Below are positions 34,684 to 44,252 of a stretch of DNA of 64,000 nt, piece by piece. The notes beneath the pieces are model-generated. The model was not told the origin of the DNA, did no database searches, and saw nothing but the letters and a program-made list of their open reading frames with translations. Every line of letters starts with the position of its first letter. Position 1 is the stretch's first letter. A program made the translations under genes and the position numbers. Where the stretch lies: assembly GCF_000346465.2 (NCBI RefSeq), contig NC_034009.1, positions 9,797,401-9,861,400 of the forward strand. The letters run 5' to 3'. The DNA is from Prunus persica. Lineage: Eukaryota > Streptophyta > Magnoliopsida > Rosales > Rosaceae.

Positions 34684-34943
34684 TGTTGTAAATGCATGAG
34701 TTGGTGGATGACCACCATACCTCTTAGTATTCCACCGTTGGATTTTATGTAACCTATGCACTAAGTATTTGTAATTAGTGCTTGTAACCTATAGGTATAT
34801 TGTAAATGATGGTATTCAATCTCCTATCTTGTAAGCCTATAAATAGGTGGTTCTACCAAAGATTAAGACATGAATAAACATAGTGAAGCTTTATCTTTGG
34901 CATATCACTTCTCTCTACATTTTCTCCCTCTAGTTTTATAACA
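34684..34943 (+). repeat. 3' LTR of the nested Copia element
   Basis: Same 260-bp length as the 5' LTR with about four substitutions; preceded by the purine tract and followed by actta. Confidence 0.9.
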
Positions 34944-35013
34944 ACTTATCATAAATAAATAAAAGAAGAAGGTCCAAAAGAGAAAGTTAGAGAGAAGGTT
35001 GCTAGCATTCCTC

Positions 35014-35321
35014 TTTACTAAATCGCTATTCTTTGACTATCTCTTGCAATTTTTCTCCCTCATAATATATTATCCTTTTATTAAGAATGATTATGATTGC
35101 AATTAATAAGCAATATAATTCTTGACATATATAATATATATATACACTACTTTTCGTATGTATTGTGAGTTCGTATTTATAATTCTTTATAATTTGTAAG
35201 AGACCCCACACACGTGAAATCTTGGCCTGACCACAGGATACCACACAATACAACCAAACACTAAGCAATCACTGATAAGTTCCTCCCATACAGAGAAAAA
35301 CAGAGAGAAACAGAGAATTTC
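35014..35321 (+). promoter_or_regulatory. EH3 proximal upstream region and 5' UTR
   Basis: Only from about 35241 does the sequence match the EH2 leader (accacacaatacaaccaaac, then the aaacagagag repeats). Upstream of that it is transposon-derived AT-rich DNA with a possible substitute TATA motif (cgtatttataattctttataa, 35170-35190). Whether EH3 is transcribed from here is unknown. Confidence 0.5.
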
Positions 35322-37456
35322 ATGGCGGAGATGGACGGCATAGAGCACAGAACAGTCCAAGTCAATGGCATAAACATGCACATAGCCGAGAAAGGACAGG
35401 GCCCACTCATCCTCTTCATCCACGGCTTCCCGGAGCTCTGGTACTCCTGGCGCCACCAGATCACAGCCCTGGCCTCCCTCGGCTATAGAGCCGTGGCGCC
35501 GGATCTCCGCGGCTTTGGCGACACGGACGCGCCCGATTCGCCCACCAGCTACACCTGTCTCCACGTGGTCGGAGACCTCATCGCCCTCCTGGATACCATA
35601 GCCCCCGACCATGACAAGGTGTTCGTGGTGGGCCACGACTGGGGTGCGTTCATTGCTTGGTACCTCTGCTTGTTCCGGCCGGATCGGGTCAAAGCCTTGG
35701 TCAACATGAGCGTGGCTTTCCGGCCTAGAAACCCTCAGAGGAAGAACCTTGAATCTCTAAAAGCTGTTTATGGGGATGACTATTACATGTGCAGATTTCA
35801 GGTTCAATCTCATCCGTCCCCTGTTTTTTTCTGTTTTTATTTTTATTTTTTAAATTAATTTTTCTGATTTTTTTGTTTGGAAATTTTGTGTCCCATTAAT
35901 TGGCAATCTGTTTGCCACCTGTTTTCATGTATCATATCTGCAAGTCAAGTTTGTGTGTTTTTTTTTCTCTCTTTTTCTGGGTTCAATTGAAATGGGGAAT
36001 TTCAATCAATTCCGAGGATGTTGGAGGTATGGATATTCAGATCATAGGACTTCGGTTTAGGGCTTTGTTTATGTGGCCAAAAAGAAAAAGAGAAAGAAGA
36101 ACAAGGAATTTGTGTGGCAACTTTAACTTGAGAGACAAATGAATGCATCTTGCTTATTATTATTTAATCTCTAAGTCAAAGAGTTACAACATTTTGTATT
36201 GCTGGACTCACTATTCCAAGTGATTAATTTAAAGGGGATAATCTTGATTAGTTGAAAACGACCATGTATCTAATGAATCTGAATCTCACTGCCTTGTGGC
36301 CCTTTTCTTTAAGTCTTGTTTTAAAGAGGGTAGCAATCATCGTCCTTAATTACAGTTTCGGCTTGTGTGAACACCTTTTGATTGCCTCATTCCTGATGTA
36401 AGCCACTCCCACCAACTCCTCCTCGCCAAGAAAATGAAGAAAATTTTACTTCATTTAGTTTTTTAGTTAATGTAAAATTTTATTTTGAAGGTTGAAATTT
36501 CATGGAAATGTTCTCATGTTAGGTTGCAGGACACCACTCGTTGAGTGATTTCCAACGAGGGGTATTTCAAGGTGTTTGTATTGTAGGAAAATCTTGTTGC
36601 TAATTGAGTGGGACATTTGACTCATTGAGTACTTCCCAACGAGTGGTATTTTGAGGTTCTTGTACTACGTATGTGAATGTACTGTAGAAAAATCGTGTTG
36701 CTAGATTGTGAATAAGGAACATTGATCAAATTAGTGTGAAGTGTGTAAACGTTCAGAAGCAACATATATATTGCATAAATTTAACTTCTGGCTTATGAAA
36801 TGATAGACAAATTACTCATGTTACAGGAGCCAGGAGTGATAGAAGCTGAGTTTGCCAAGATAGGTACTGCAAGAGTTATGAAGGAATTTCTAACATATCG
36901 CAATCCTGGTCCACTTTTCCTGCCTAAAGACAAAATGTTTGGACATTCCCTAGATGCTCCAATCGTCTTGCCGAGTTGGTTGTCTGAGGATGAAGTCAAC
37001 TACTATGCCAGCAAATTTGAGAAGACAGGATTCACTGGGGGAATAAACTACTACAGAAACTTGGACCTGTATGTAATTTCCTTTAGACTTAGTTTACTTG
37101 AATTTCATATGCACAAACTAATTTTAGGAAGAAAGAGTTTTTCTTCTTTGATCTCCAATATCTAATGGTAATGATTGTTTCTTTATTATTTCCCATTTCA
37201 TTGCAGAAATTGGGAACTCACTGCTGCATGGACTGGGGCTCAAGTGAAAGTTCCAGTTAAGTTTATTGTGGGGGACCAGGACCTAACTTATAATTCTGTG
37301 GGCACCAAGGACTTCATACACAAAGGTGGGTTCAAGAAATATGTGCCTCTTCTGGAAGAGGTAGTTGTAATGGAAGGAGTTGCCCATTTTATCAACCAAG
37401 AAAGGCCTGATGAAATCAACAAACACATTCATGACTTCATCGCAAAATTTCACTAA
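35322..37456 (+). CDS. Soluble epoxide hydrolase, EH3
   Basis: Exons 35322-35801, 36827-37068 and 37207-37456 encode 323 aa with the same intron positions as EH1 and EH2. All active-site residues remain: HGFP at 34-37, Asp106, Tyr155, Tyr236, Asp266 and His301. Compared with EH2 the differences are few (for example Arg at the start of SVAFRPRNP, His in APDHDKV, Thr in LLDTIAP). It should perform the same cytosolic epoxide hydrolysis. The coding region looks under constraint or very young, yet its ancestral TATA/G-box promoter is about 4.8 kb away behind a fold-back MITE and a Copia element, and a Copia fragment follows its 3' flank at 37574. So an altered expression pattern is likely. Intron 1 keeps the same repeats as EH2 intron 1. 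Confidence 0.95.
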
Positions 37457-37629
37457 TTGGCTGTCTATATATGTATGTATTTTGTATGCTGCTGCTGCTG
37501 TTTCAAACTTTCTATTATGCGTTTCTCGATCACATGACTTTAAAGTGCTTTTGTGTGACTTTGAAGTGTTGTGCTTTCAATTTTCACAGATTCACACCCA
37601 GCAACCAATCAAACCTGGCTCTGAGGCCA

Positions 37630-37967
37630 TGTTATTATTCTTGGTTGTTTTGTATATTTTAGAGAAATGGAGAATTTTCAGAGAAGAAGAGAAAATGAGA
37701 AGGGACTGTTGTATTGCATTTTCACAAACAGTTGGCTTACATAGTGTACTCGGTAGAGGAGAGAGAAGAGAGATTCTTCTCTAACTGAATTGCAGCTGTC
37801 ACCTTATGAGGTGTTTACACTTGTAATCCCAAATTTAAGTAAGAGAATCCACCTGGACTATGATCCAATGGTTCTAATTACATCACAAATAACATAAACA
37901 TAAATGATAGAAATAGAGCTTGGTGAATTTGGCTTCAAGAAAGCAGCTGCAGGATTACATTCCAACA
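37630..37967 (-). repeat. LTR of the truncated Copia fragment
   Basis: 338 bp from TGTTGGAATG to ATAATAACA on the minus strand, preceded by a purine tract and followed by a primer site. Confidence 0.8.
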
Positions 37968-40276
37968 CTCCCTTCTAATCCTTTAGCTGATTTCACACCA
38001 AGTAGGTTTCTTAAACTAACGAAGCGATCCTTAGGCAGAGCCTTGTTCAAAATATCTGCTATTTGATCTTCTGTCTTGTAGTAGATTAGCTCAATTTCTT
38101 TTGCTTGAATAGCTTCCTTGATGAAATGAAATTTCCGACTGATATGTCTAGTTTTTTGGTGATGAACTGGATTCCTTGCCATTGTAATAACAGAAGTGTT
38201 ACATAGGATTGGTGTACCTTCTACTTGTTCTTCACCAAAATCCTCAAGCACAAATCTTAGCCACTTAGCTTGTGAAGTTGCTTCTGCAACACTCACGTAC
38301 TTAGCTTTTGCTGTGGACAAAGCCACTGTGTTTGGCTTGATAGAAGCCCAAGAAAATATGCCTAAGCCTAGTGTGAAAGCATATCCTAAGGTGCTTCTCA
38401 TATCATCCTCACTCCCTGCCCAATCACTGTCACAATACCCTATTAGAGTAGTTATTTTCCCTTTCACAAACTCAATGCCAAAATCAAGTGTGCCCTGTAT
38501 ATATCTCAAAGTTCTTTTGGCAGTTCCCATGTGTTTCTTTGTGGGATTGGGCATGAATCTAGCAAGTAAGCTAGATGCAAACATTACATCTGGTCTTGTG
38601 GCAGTCAAATAAAGCAAGCTCCCTACTATCTGTCTATATTCACTTTCATTTGCTGCTTCACTTCCATCATCTTTGCACAGTTTCTCATTCACCACAAGTG
38701 GAATTGCCATTGACTTGCAGTCTTTCATTCTGAACTTCTCAAGAAGTTTCATTGCATATTTCTTTTGATGAATAAAAATGTGCCTATCTGTTTGTACCAC
38801 TCCTATGCCAAGAAAGTGATGCAACAAACCCAAGTCTGTCATCTCATAGTGTTGCATCATATCTTGCTTAAACTCTTCAAGCAATTTGGAACAACTACCA
38901 GTATAGATAATATCATCTACATAAAGTGAGACAATAATAATACTTGAAGCGTCATTGGTTTTGACATAGAAAGTAGCTTCACTAGTGCTCTTTTTAAATC
39001 CTGCATTGTTGAAGTAGGCATCTATCTCATCATACCAGCCTTTGGAACTTCTTTCAGTCCATATAGAGCCTTGTTCAACTTGTACACTTTGGTTTCTTTA
39101 TTCTCTTGAACATAGCCTTGTGGCTGTTCAACATAGACTTCCTCCTTTAGAATGCCATTGAGAAAGGCAGACTTCACATCTAGCTTATACAAACTCCATT
39201 GCTTTTGTGCAGCAAGAGCAATCAAGGTTCTGATTGTGTCTAGCCTTGCCATTGGGGCAAATGTTTCATTGTAATCGATTCTAGGCTTTTGTGAATAGCC
39301 TTTAGCCACCAATCTAGCTTTGTTTTTCTGTACAGTGCCATCTAGATTAAGTTTGGCCTTGTAGACCCACTTGACACCAATTATAGGTTTGTTAAATGGT
39401 CTGTCAACTAATTCCCATGTATGGTTCTTCTCATTCATCTCTAATTCAGCCTTCATTGCATTTCTCCATGATTCATCCAAGTTAGCTTCTTCAAAGCTTT
39501 CAGGTTCCACGATGCACATGTTACATTGTACCATGATTTCATTAATGCTCCTCCACTTGTGAGGTGTGTGATCGAAAACTTGAGACCTGTCAAGTATTTC
39601 CTCATCTTGAGGTATTATATCTTCTTCAACTTGCATTTGAGTATCCAAGAATTGAGTTGGTTCATCAAATACCATATGTTCATGTTTTGCATTACCTTGG
39701 TTTTCAACTTGCATAGGCATTCTCAACTCTGCATTACTGGTATTCTCCCATTTCCATGAGGCATCTTCATCAAAGTAAACATCTCTAGACAAGATAATCT
39801 TTCTAGTTGTAGGATCATATAATCTGTACCCCTTTTCACAGAGTCCATAGCCTACAAAAATGCATTTGTGACTGTTTTCTTCCAACTTGTGCCTTAGTGC
39901 TGAAGGGATAAGCACATGACATAGAGATCCAAACACTTTCAAGTGTGCAATACCTGGCTTTCTTCCAGTGTAAGCCTCAAATGGTGTCACCTTCTTAAGA
40001 GACTTAGAAGGACACCTGTTGAGTAGATATACTGTAGTATTAACAGCTTTTGCCCAAAACTCATAAGGAAAACCCTTTCCATGTAGCATAGACTTTGCCA
40101 TCTCTATCACAGTCATGTTCTTTCTCTCAGCTACTCCATTTTGCTGAGGAGAATATGCTACTGTCAGCTGCCTTTGTATTCCAAGCTCACTGTAATACTC
40201 AAGAAACTCATTTGACATGAATTCTCCATATCTGTCACTTCTTAGGCATTTTACCTTATATCCACTTTGCAATTCT
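37955..40276 (-). pseudogene. Copia pol: integrase, reverse transcriptase, RNase H (frameshifted, 5' truncated)
   Basis: The frame 39022-40276 carries the integrase core from LRSDRYGEFM to SPQQNGVAERKN (Asp and Glu of the DDE triad visible), the GKPGIAHLKVFG-like block with GYGLCEKGYRLYDP, and the start of the reverse transcriptase (LDVKSAFLNGILKEEVYVEQ). A one-base shift near 39040 breaks it at GLKEVPKA. The next frame, 37955-38884 and its upstream part, holds the YVDD catalytic box, LLHHFLGI, the RNase H blocks (YCDSDWAGSEDDMRSTLGY) and the C-terminal HIKTRHI-like region QKTRHISRKFHF. The zinc-finger and first part of integrase are missing. It is not functional as it stands. Confidence 0.88.
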
Positions 40277-40433
40277 TGTAACACCCCAACTTCAAATTTA
40301 ATCCCTTATTTAAATTATTTAAGTGAAATTACGAATTTACCCTTGAAGTAGGGGTATTTTGGTCAAATTGTCACATCCCAGAATCGGCTATGCCGTAGCA
40401 CGATATTGTCCGCTTTGGGCACTGCTGTTTCCT
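40277..40433 (+). repeat. LTR start fragments
   Basis: TGTAACACCCC at 40277 with the next 90 bp resembles the beginning of the solo LTR at 54703 (aaatttaa(t/c)cc, ttatttaa, gggtattttggtca). At 40371 another LTR-like start tgtcacatcccagaatc follows. Both are short scraps at the junction between the Copia fragment and the inverted repeat arm. Confidence 0.5.
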
Positions 40434-41132
40434 AGCTGCTAGTCCTGGTTTCAATACTAATAATTTTCTCATCACTTGATATAAGCACCTCTTCCTCATC
40501 GGGTGATCGTGATCAGATTCAGTTGTGGATTTCTGGAAGCTGCACCCAAACATAACGTGCAGAATTTTTCTGAATTTAAATGCAGACTCATCACTGCAAT
40601 TCACTAGAATATCCAGAGAATATGGACTGAGTAATTTGGATAGTCAGATTAGGTCACTCAAGGTCCTTCCATTGTACGTTTGCTTCACATAGCAGAGAGT
40701 TTAGTTAAGTTTTCTTCACATAGCAGAAAGTTCTGTTAAGTTTTGAGAAAGATGGACCAACAACCCAATACTATAAAGTGACCAAGTGGTGCCAAAATTA
40801 CCTGTATGTTTCCAGGCTACAATATACACTCAGGGTAGTTAGACTTTATTAAACTTTATTAAACACGCACTTAATCTTTTTTATTTAATCTAAGTTTATG
40901 TCAGAGAAATATTTTTAACTGTATTGGGGATTCAACCTAACTGTAATGGATGTCATTTTAGTATTTTTTTTAAACACTGTATTTATTTATTTCTTTGGTC
41001 ACAATTAAATGCCTTAATGGCATTCAATTTATCTAATTTTTTGTAATGATCATCTATGAATTAGGACTAGCTATAAGAGTACACAGTTGGAATCGTTGAA
41101 ATAAAATTCATAATAGGCCTAAAAGGTGTACC

Positions 41133-41281
41133 TCAAATTTGCTAGCTAGTAGTTGACGTCATTCTCAGACAACCAACTTGGCAAGACGATTGGAGCATAT
41201 GGGGGATGTCCAAACATTTTACCCTTAGGCAGGAGGAAAAGTGGGCCAGGATTGCGATATGTTAGAAATTTCTTCATAACA
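41133..41281 (-). pseudogene. Epoxide hydrolase exon 2 fragment
   Basis: About 150 bp encode KKFLTYRNPGPLFL, an extra Leu, LPKGKMFGHPPYAPIVLP and SWLSENDVNY, then a stop. It is the inverse partner of 27118-27197 and retains more of the exon. A further scrap like EH intron 1 (tgtactgtagaaaaagcgtgttgc) lies at 42310-42375. Confidence 0.88.
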
Positions 41282-41499
41282 TACTTAAAATCTTGCAAGC
41301 ATATATGGTACTGATGACTCTCCACTGTGGATTAAGCGTAAGTAATAATATGTGAAAATGTCAGAGAGAGAGAGAGGAACAACCCTACATTATATACATG
41401 TGTAGAAATAAAAAGAAAATTGATTAGAAATTAGTTTGAATCGCGCTCTTTAAAATACATCATTATACTTTCATTTAAAAGTATCTCTGAGATAAATAC

Positions 41500-41586
41500 C
41501 CTGGATGCAATTGTAGCCTTGGAAAAGTAGACGTACTTATGGATGCACTCTCTCACAAAGTGAATGAGTGCTCCTCCCAAACCCAT
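41500..41586 (-). pseudogene. Orphan NPF exon 1
   Basis: Copy of NPF_D exon 1 (61020-61104) with a 3-bp insertion and a 1-bp deletion, so its frame is broken. The homology to the NPF_D locus runs from 41383 (just at the exon 2 acceptor) to about 42110, but exons 2 and 3 are absent. Confidence 0.85.
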
Positions 41587-42210
41587 TATTGAGGAGGGGA
41601 GTGCGGATAATCTTCAGTCGATGTAAAGGAAGTGAGGGAGGGTGTTCTGCTTTTGAAAGCAAAATCTGCAGCCTTCACAACTAATTAAATTAGTTCCCTC
41701 TTCTCTTGCAAAACGAAATGCGTATTAGCCAAAAATAATAGCAATGAAAACATATAATGCAAAGGAAGATGCAATCTGTGAGTGTGATTGTTTACTCAGA
41801 GAGAGAGAGAGGTGAGGAGAAGGTGCACTCTGTGAGAAAAACTAATGCAAAGGAAGTTTGTTTAGGCAGTGTGGAAGAGGCAAGTGAGAAAGACATATAT
41901 ATAGTAAGCCACCATTGTAATAGCAACCAAAAAGAGAAAGACTTGCTCTTTTCTTCTTTTGTTGTTTTTAATGAAAAGAGGAGAAGATTTTCTCTTCTTT
42001 TTCTTAATTTTTCAAATAAAAAAAGACGAAGACTTTTTCTTAATTATTAAAAAAAAAAAGACGAAGACCAATTTCTTACATATTTTATAATTTTAAAAAA
42101 ATCAAAACTAGAAGACTGAGAGGGGCATGTATCCCAAGAATTCAGCAAGTTTGAAAACGGAATTAAAGTTCGAAACCTCAAACTAAAACAGATGGTCTCA
42201 TGTTAAAAAG

Positions 42211-42539
42211 GTACTTATTTCGCTTTTGAATATTTTAATTTCTGCATCTTTTGAATATATAATATATTTTAAAGTGTTTGTTTGTACTCAGTACATGAAT
42301 GAATGTACTGTAGAAAAAGCGTGTTGCTTGATGCTTGATGCGTTCAGCGTAACAAGGACCATTGATCAAAACAAAACTAGACTTTCCTTCGTACATTGCA
42401 TATCGTCATGGGAACTGTGTCAGTTGGGGCTCTTTTTTGTTTCTTTTGAAGAAAATGACAAAGAAGAGGAATACTACTTTTCTAAAAGGAAAGGAAACAG
42501 AAGACAAGGGTCTCCTATAAGCCATACGCGCCATTTTTC
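42211..42539. other. Junction DNA with EH intron 1 scrap
   Basis: 42225-42310 is shared with 61965-62065 (cttatttcgcttttgaatatttt, ttttgaatatataat). 42310-42375 resembles EH intron 1 near 18865-18925. No coding sequence recognised. Confidence 0.45.
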
Positions 42540-42699
42540 TGGCGATGCAAATATAATAATATAACATACCATTGCAAACGCTTTCCGAAACAAAAAAGGC
42601 AAAGAGAGGGGAAACTCCCTGCATCTTCTCCTCCCCTTTTTGGTCGAAATCATGCTTCATTCATTGAACCGCTCCAAAGCGGCCCGGGGGGTGTGTGGG

Positions 42700-42880
42700 T
42701 GTGGGGGGGAGTATAAAATAGGGGGAAACAAAAAACTGAGGAGGCTCAATATATCCGTGCTCCCCTTCACCTTCACCTTCATCCTCTTTCTCACCTTTTC
42801 TCTATATCCAGTCCATACGCACTCACTCTTCCAGACAATACACAGAAGTGGAGAAAGTCGATCGGGTAAATCTTGGAGGT
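42700..42880 (+). promoter_or_regulatory. NPF_C core promoter and noncoding first exon
   Basis: A good TATA box (agtataaaatagggg, 42710-42724) precedes a pyrimidine-rich leader. The leader ends at GGAG followed by gtaggc near 42880, a plausible splice donor, and an acceptor (gattgcag) lies at 43911-43918, twelve bases before the ATG. A leader intron of about 1 kb is therefore likely. The same arrangement, inverted, lies at 25990-26150. Confidence 0.6.
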
Positions 42881-43930
42881 AGGCATCTCTAGATCTGCAT
42901 CTAGTCTCTCTCTCGGAACATAAATATATGTATTTTTATTTTAAGAATTAATGTTCGTTTGCGTTTTCCATGTTTATCTATTCTGAACTACATTGTGTAT
43001 TTTTCTTTAGTAATAACTATTTCAATTTTAGTTTTAGTTCTTTTTTTCTTCTTTTTTTTTGGCTAGAGTATAGAAGAAAAATAGGGAGAATGGAAGTGAG
43101 AATGAGTGTGAAGATGGGATTGAGAGGGAAGATGAGAGGAGATGAGATTGTTTTCACTTTTGTTACTCCTCCTTCTCATCCTCCCCTCCCATCCTCTCTC
43201 AATCTCATCCTAACTCTCATTCTTACTTTCATTTTTATCTATACTTTAGCACAAAAAATGAAAACTAAAAACTAAAAACTAAAATTGAAATAGTTATGAA
43301 ACGGGCCCTTAATATATATGCAGCTTTGTCATGATATCTCTCATCGTTCAAGGTTTATAGTTTAATTTCTGAACTTTGGGTCATCGCTTAGTTTAAAGTA
43401 TAGTTTGATTCCGAAATTTGGATAAAAATGAATAATTATAATTTCGTAAATCAATTATATATGTTATTTTACTATAATGAAAAATTAAAGATGAGTGATT
43501 TAAACTAGATGTAAATCGATCATATGTTTTAGCAATAATTATTGTTTAAAGTAGTTAGGTTACAAAATATATGTATGTGAATTCAAATTTCAAATTGAGT
43601 AACTATTAGAAGTACATATTGTCATATTTTGATGTTATGGTTGGATATGTTGTGTTTTAACTTAAGACGTTGAGCGAATGAGGCAAGAGTGACCACACTG
43701 ATGTGTAAATTAAAATAACAAACCAAACCCTAATTTTTATTGCATGTTATACCAGGGACCGTGCGTTCATGTACTTAATAGGTTGTAGTTTTGATTTATT
43801 TTTCTTGGCCAAAATTTTCAGTATTTTTAACCAACCAAATTATCCACGCAAGTATCTTAACCTATACATTCACTAGCTAATTTATATAATTAATGCATTT
43901 TGGAAGCTATGATTGCAGGTTTAGCCTGCC
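42881..43930 (+). other. Probable leader intron of NPF_C
   Basis: AT-rich sequence between a donor-like site at 42880 and an acceptor-like site at 43918. At 43070-43270 an imperfect inverted repeat (agaatggaagtgagaatgag ... cactttcattttta style purine/pyrimidine arms: 43086-43145 against 43155-43240) is present. No gene recognised. Confidence 0.5.
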
Positions 43931-44210
43931 ATGAGAGGATTTTACAGAGCGGACTCAATAGTGAGGCTTCAAAGTATGATTCGCGTAGGGCTTATCTGGG
44001 GTTGTTGCAACATCCTTCCCTGCCAATGCATTGATTCAGTGAGAAAGTGGCTTGGAAACCACTTCTATTTTTCCAAGGCTACTACACCCATCCGAGGTGA
44101 TTCATTGCTGTCGAATTCACTGAATTTTGAGTTTATCTAACGTTACTTCATTCGAGCAGGTTTTGGAATTGAAACCAACGACTGTATGTTTCTGACTTCT
44201 TCTGTTGCTT

Positions 44211-44252
<42 letters not shown>

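Larger units (their letters stand above)
31645..34943 (+). mobile_element. Copia LTR retrotransposon, non-autonomous, recent
   Basis: Two 260-bp LTRs (31645-31904 and 34684-34943) begin TGTTG and end ATAACA, differ at only about four positions, and are flanked by a perfect 5-bp target duplication actta (31640-31644, 34944-34948). A tRNA-type primer site follows the first LTR (cgttatcagcacga) and a purine tract ccaagggggag directly precedes the second. The 2.8-kb interior has no open pol gene but keeps recognisable decayed Copia phrases such as a FPPLGGE block near 33285 and IYEDNVACIAQI near 34336. The few LTR differences point to a recent insertion, so it must have moved with proteins supplied by another copy. 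Confidence 0.9.
31105..35013. mobile_element. Fold-back Mutator-like MITE interrupted by a Copia element
   Basis: The ends GGGGAGTGCTAGCAACC and GAGGAATGCTAGCAACC (inverted) are flanked by tttgctaaa (31096-31104) and tttactaaa (35014-35022), a 9-bp target duplication with one change, typical of Mutator-like elements. The inverted repeat is long: the left sequence to about 31230 (aacaatgtcattaatgcat) matches the reverse of 31580-31644 plus 34949-35013. Without the nested Copia element the MITE would be about 605 bp. It has no coding capacity. Confidence 0.8.
37574..40276 (-). mobile_element. Copia retrotransposon fragment truncated at both ends
   Basis: Reading the minus strand: integrase, reverse transcriptase and RNase H coding, a purine tract (gaagggag), a 338-bp LTR (37967 down to 37630), a tRNA-Met type primer site TGGCCTCAGAGCCAGG just after it, about 40 bp of leader, then abrupt EH3 3' flank at 37573. 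An LTR followed by a primer site and leader is expected at the start of an element, not after pol, so the piece derives from two tandem copies sharing one LTR, or from a rearrangement. The 5' side is cut at 40276 by a TGTAACACCCC-type sequence. Confidence 0.8.
40434..42960. repeat. Right arm of the inverted duplication
   Basis: 40434-41377 is the reverse of about 26975-28200, and 42540-42960 the reverse of 25910-26300. Between them, 41378-42210 is a direct-orientation copy of the NPF_D/NPF_B upstream block including exon 1, so a second rearrangement replaced the centre of this arm. Confidence 0.8.
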
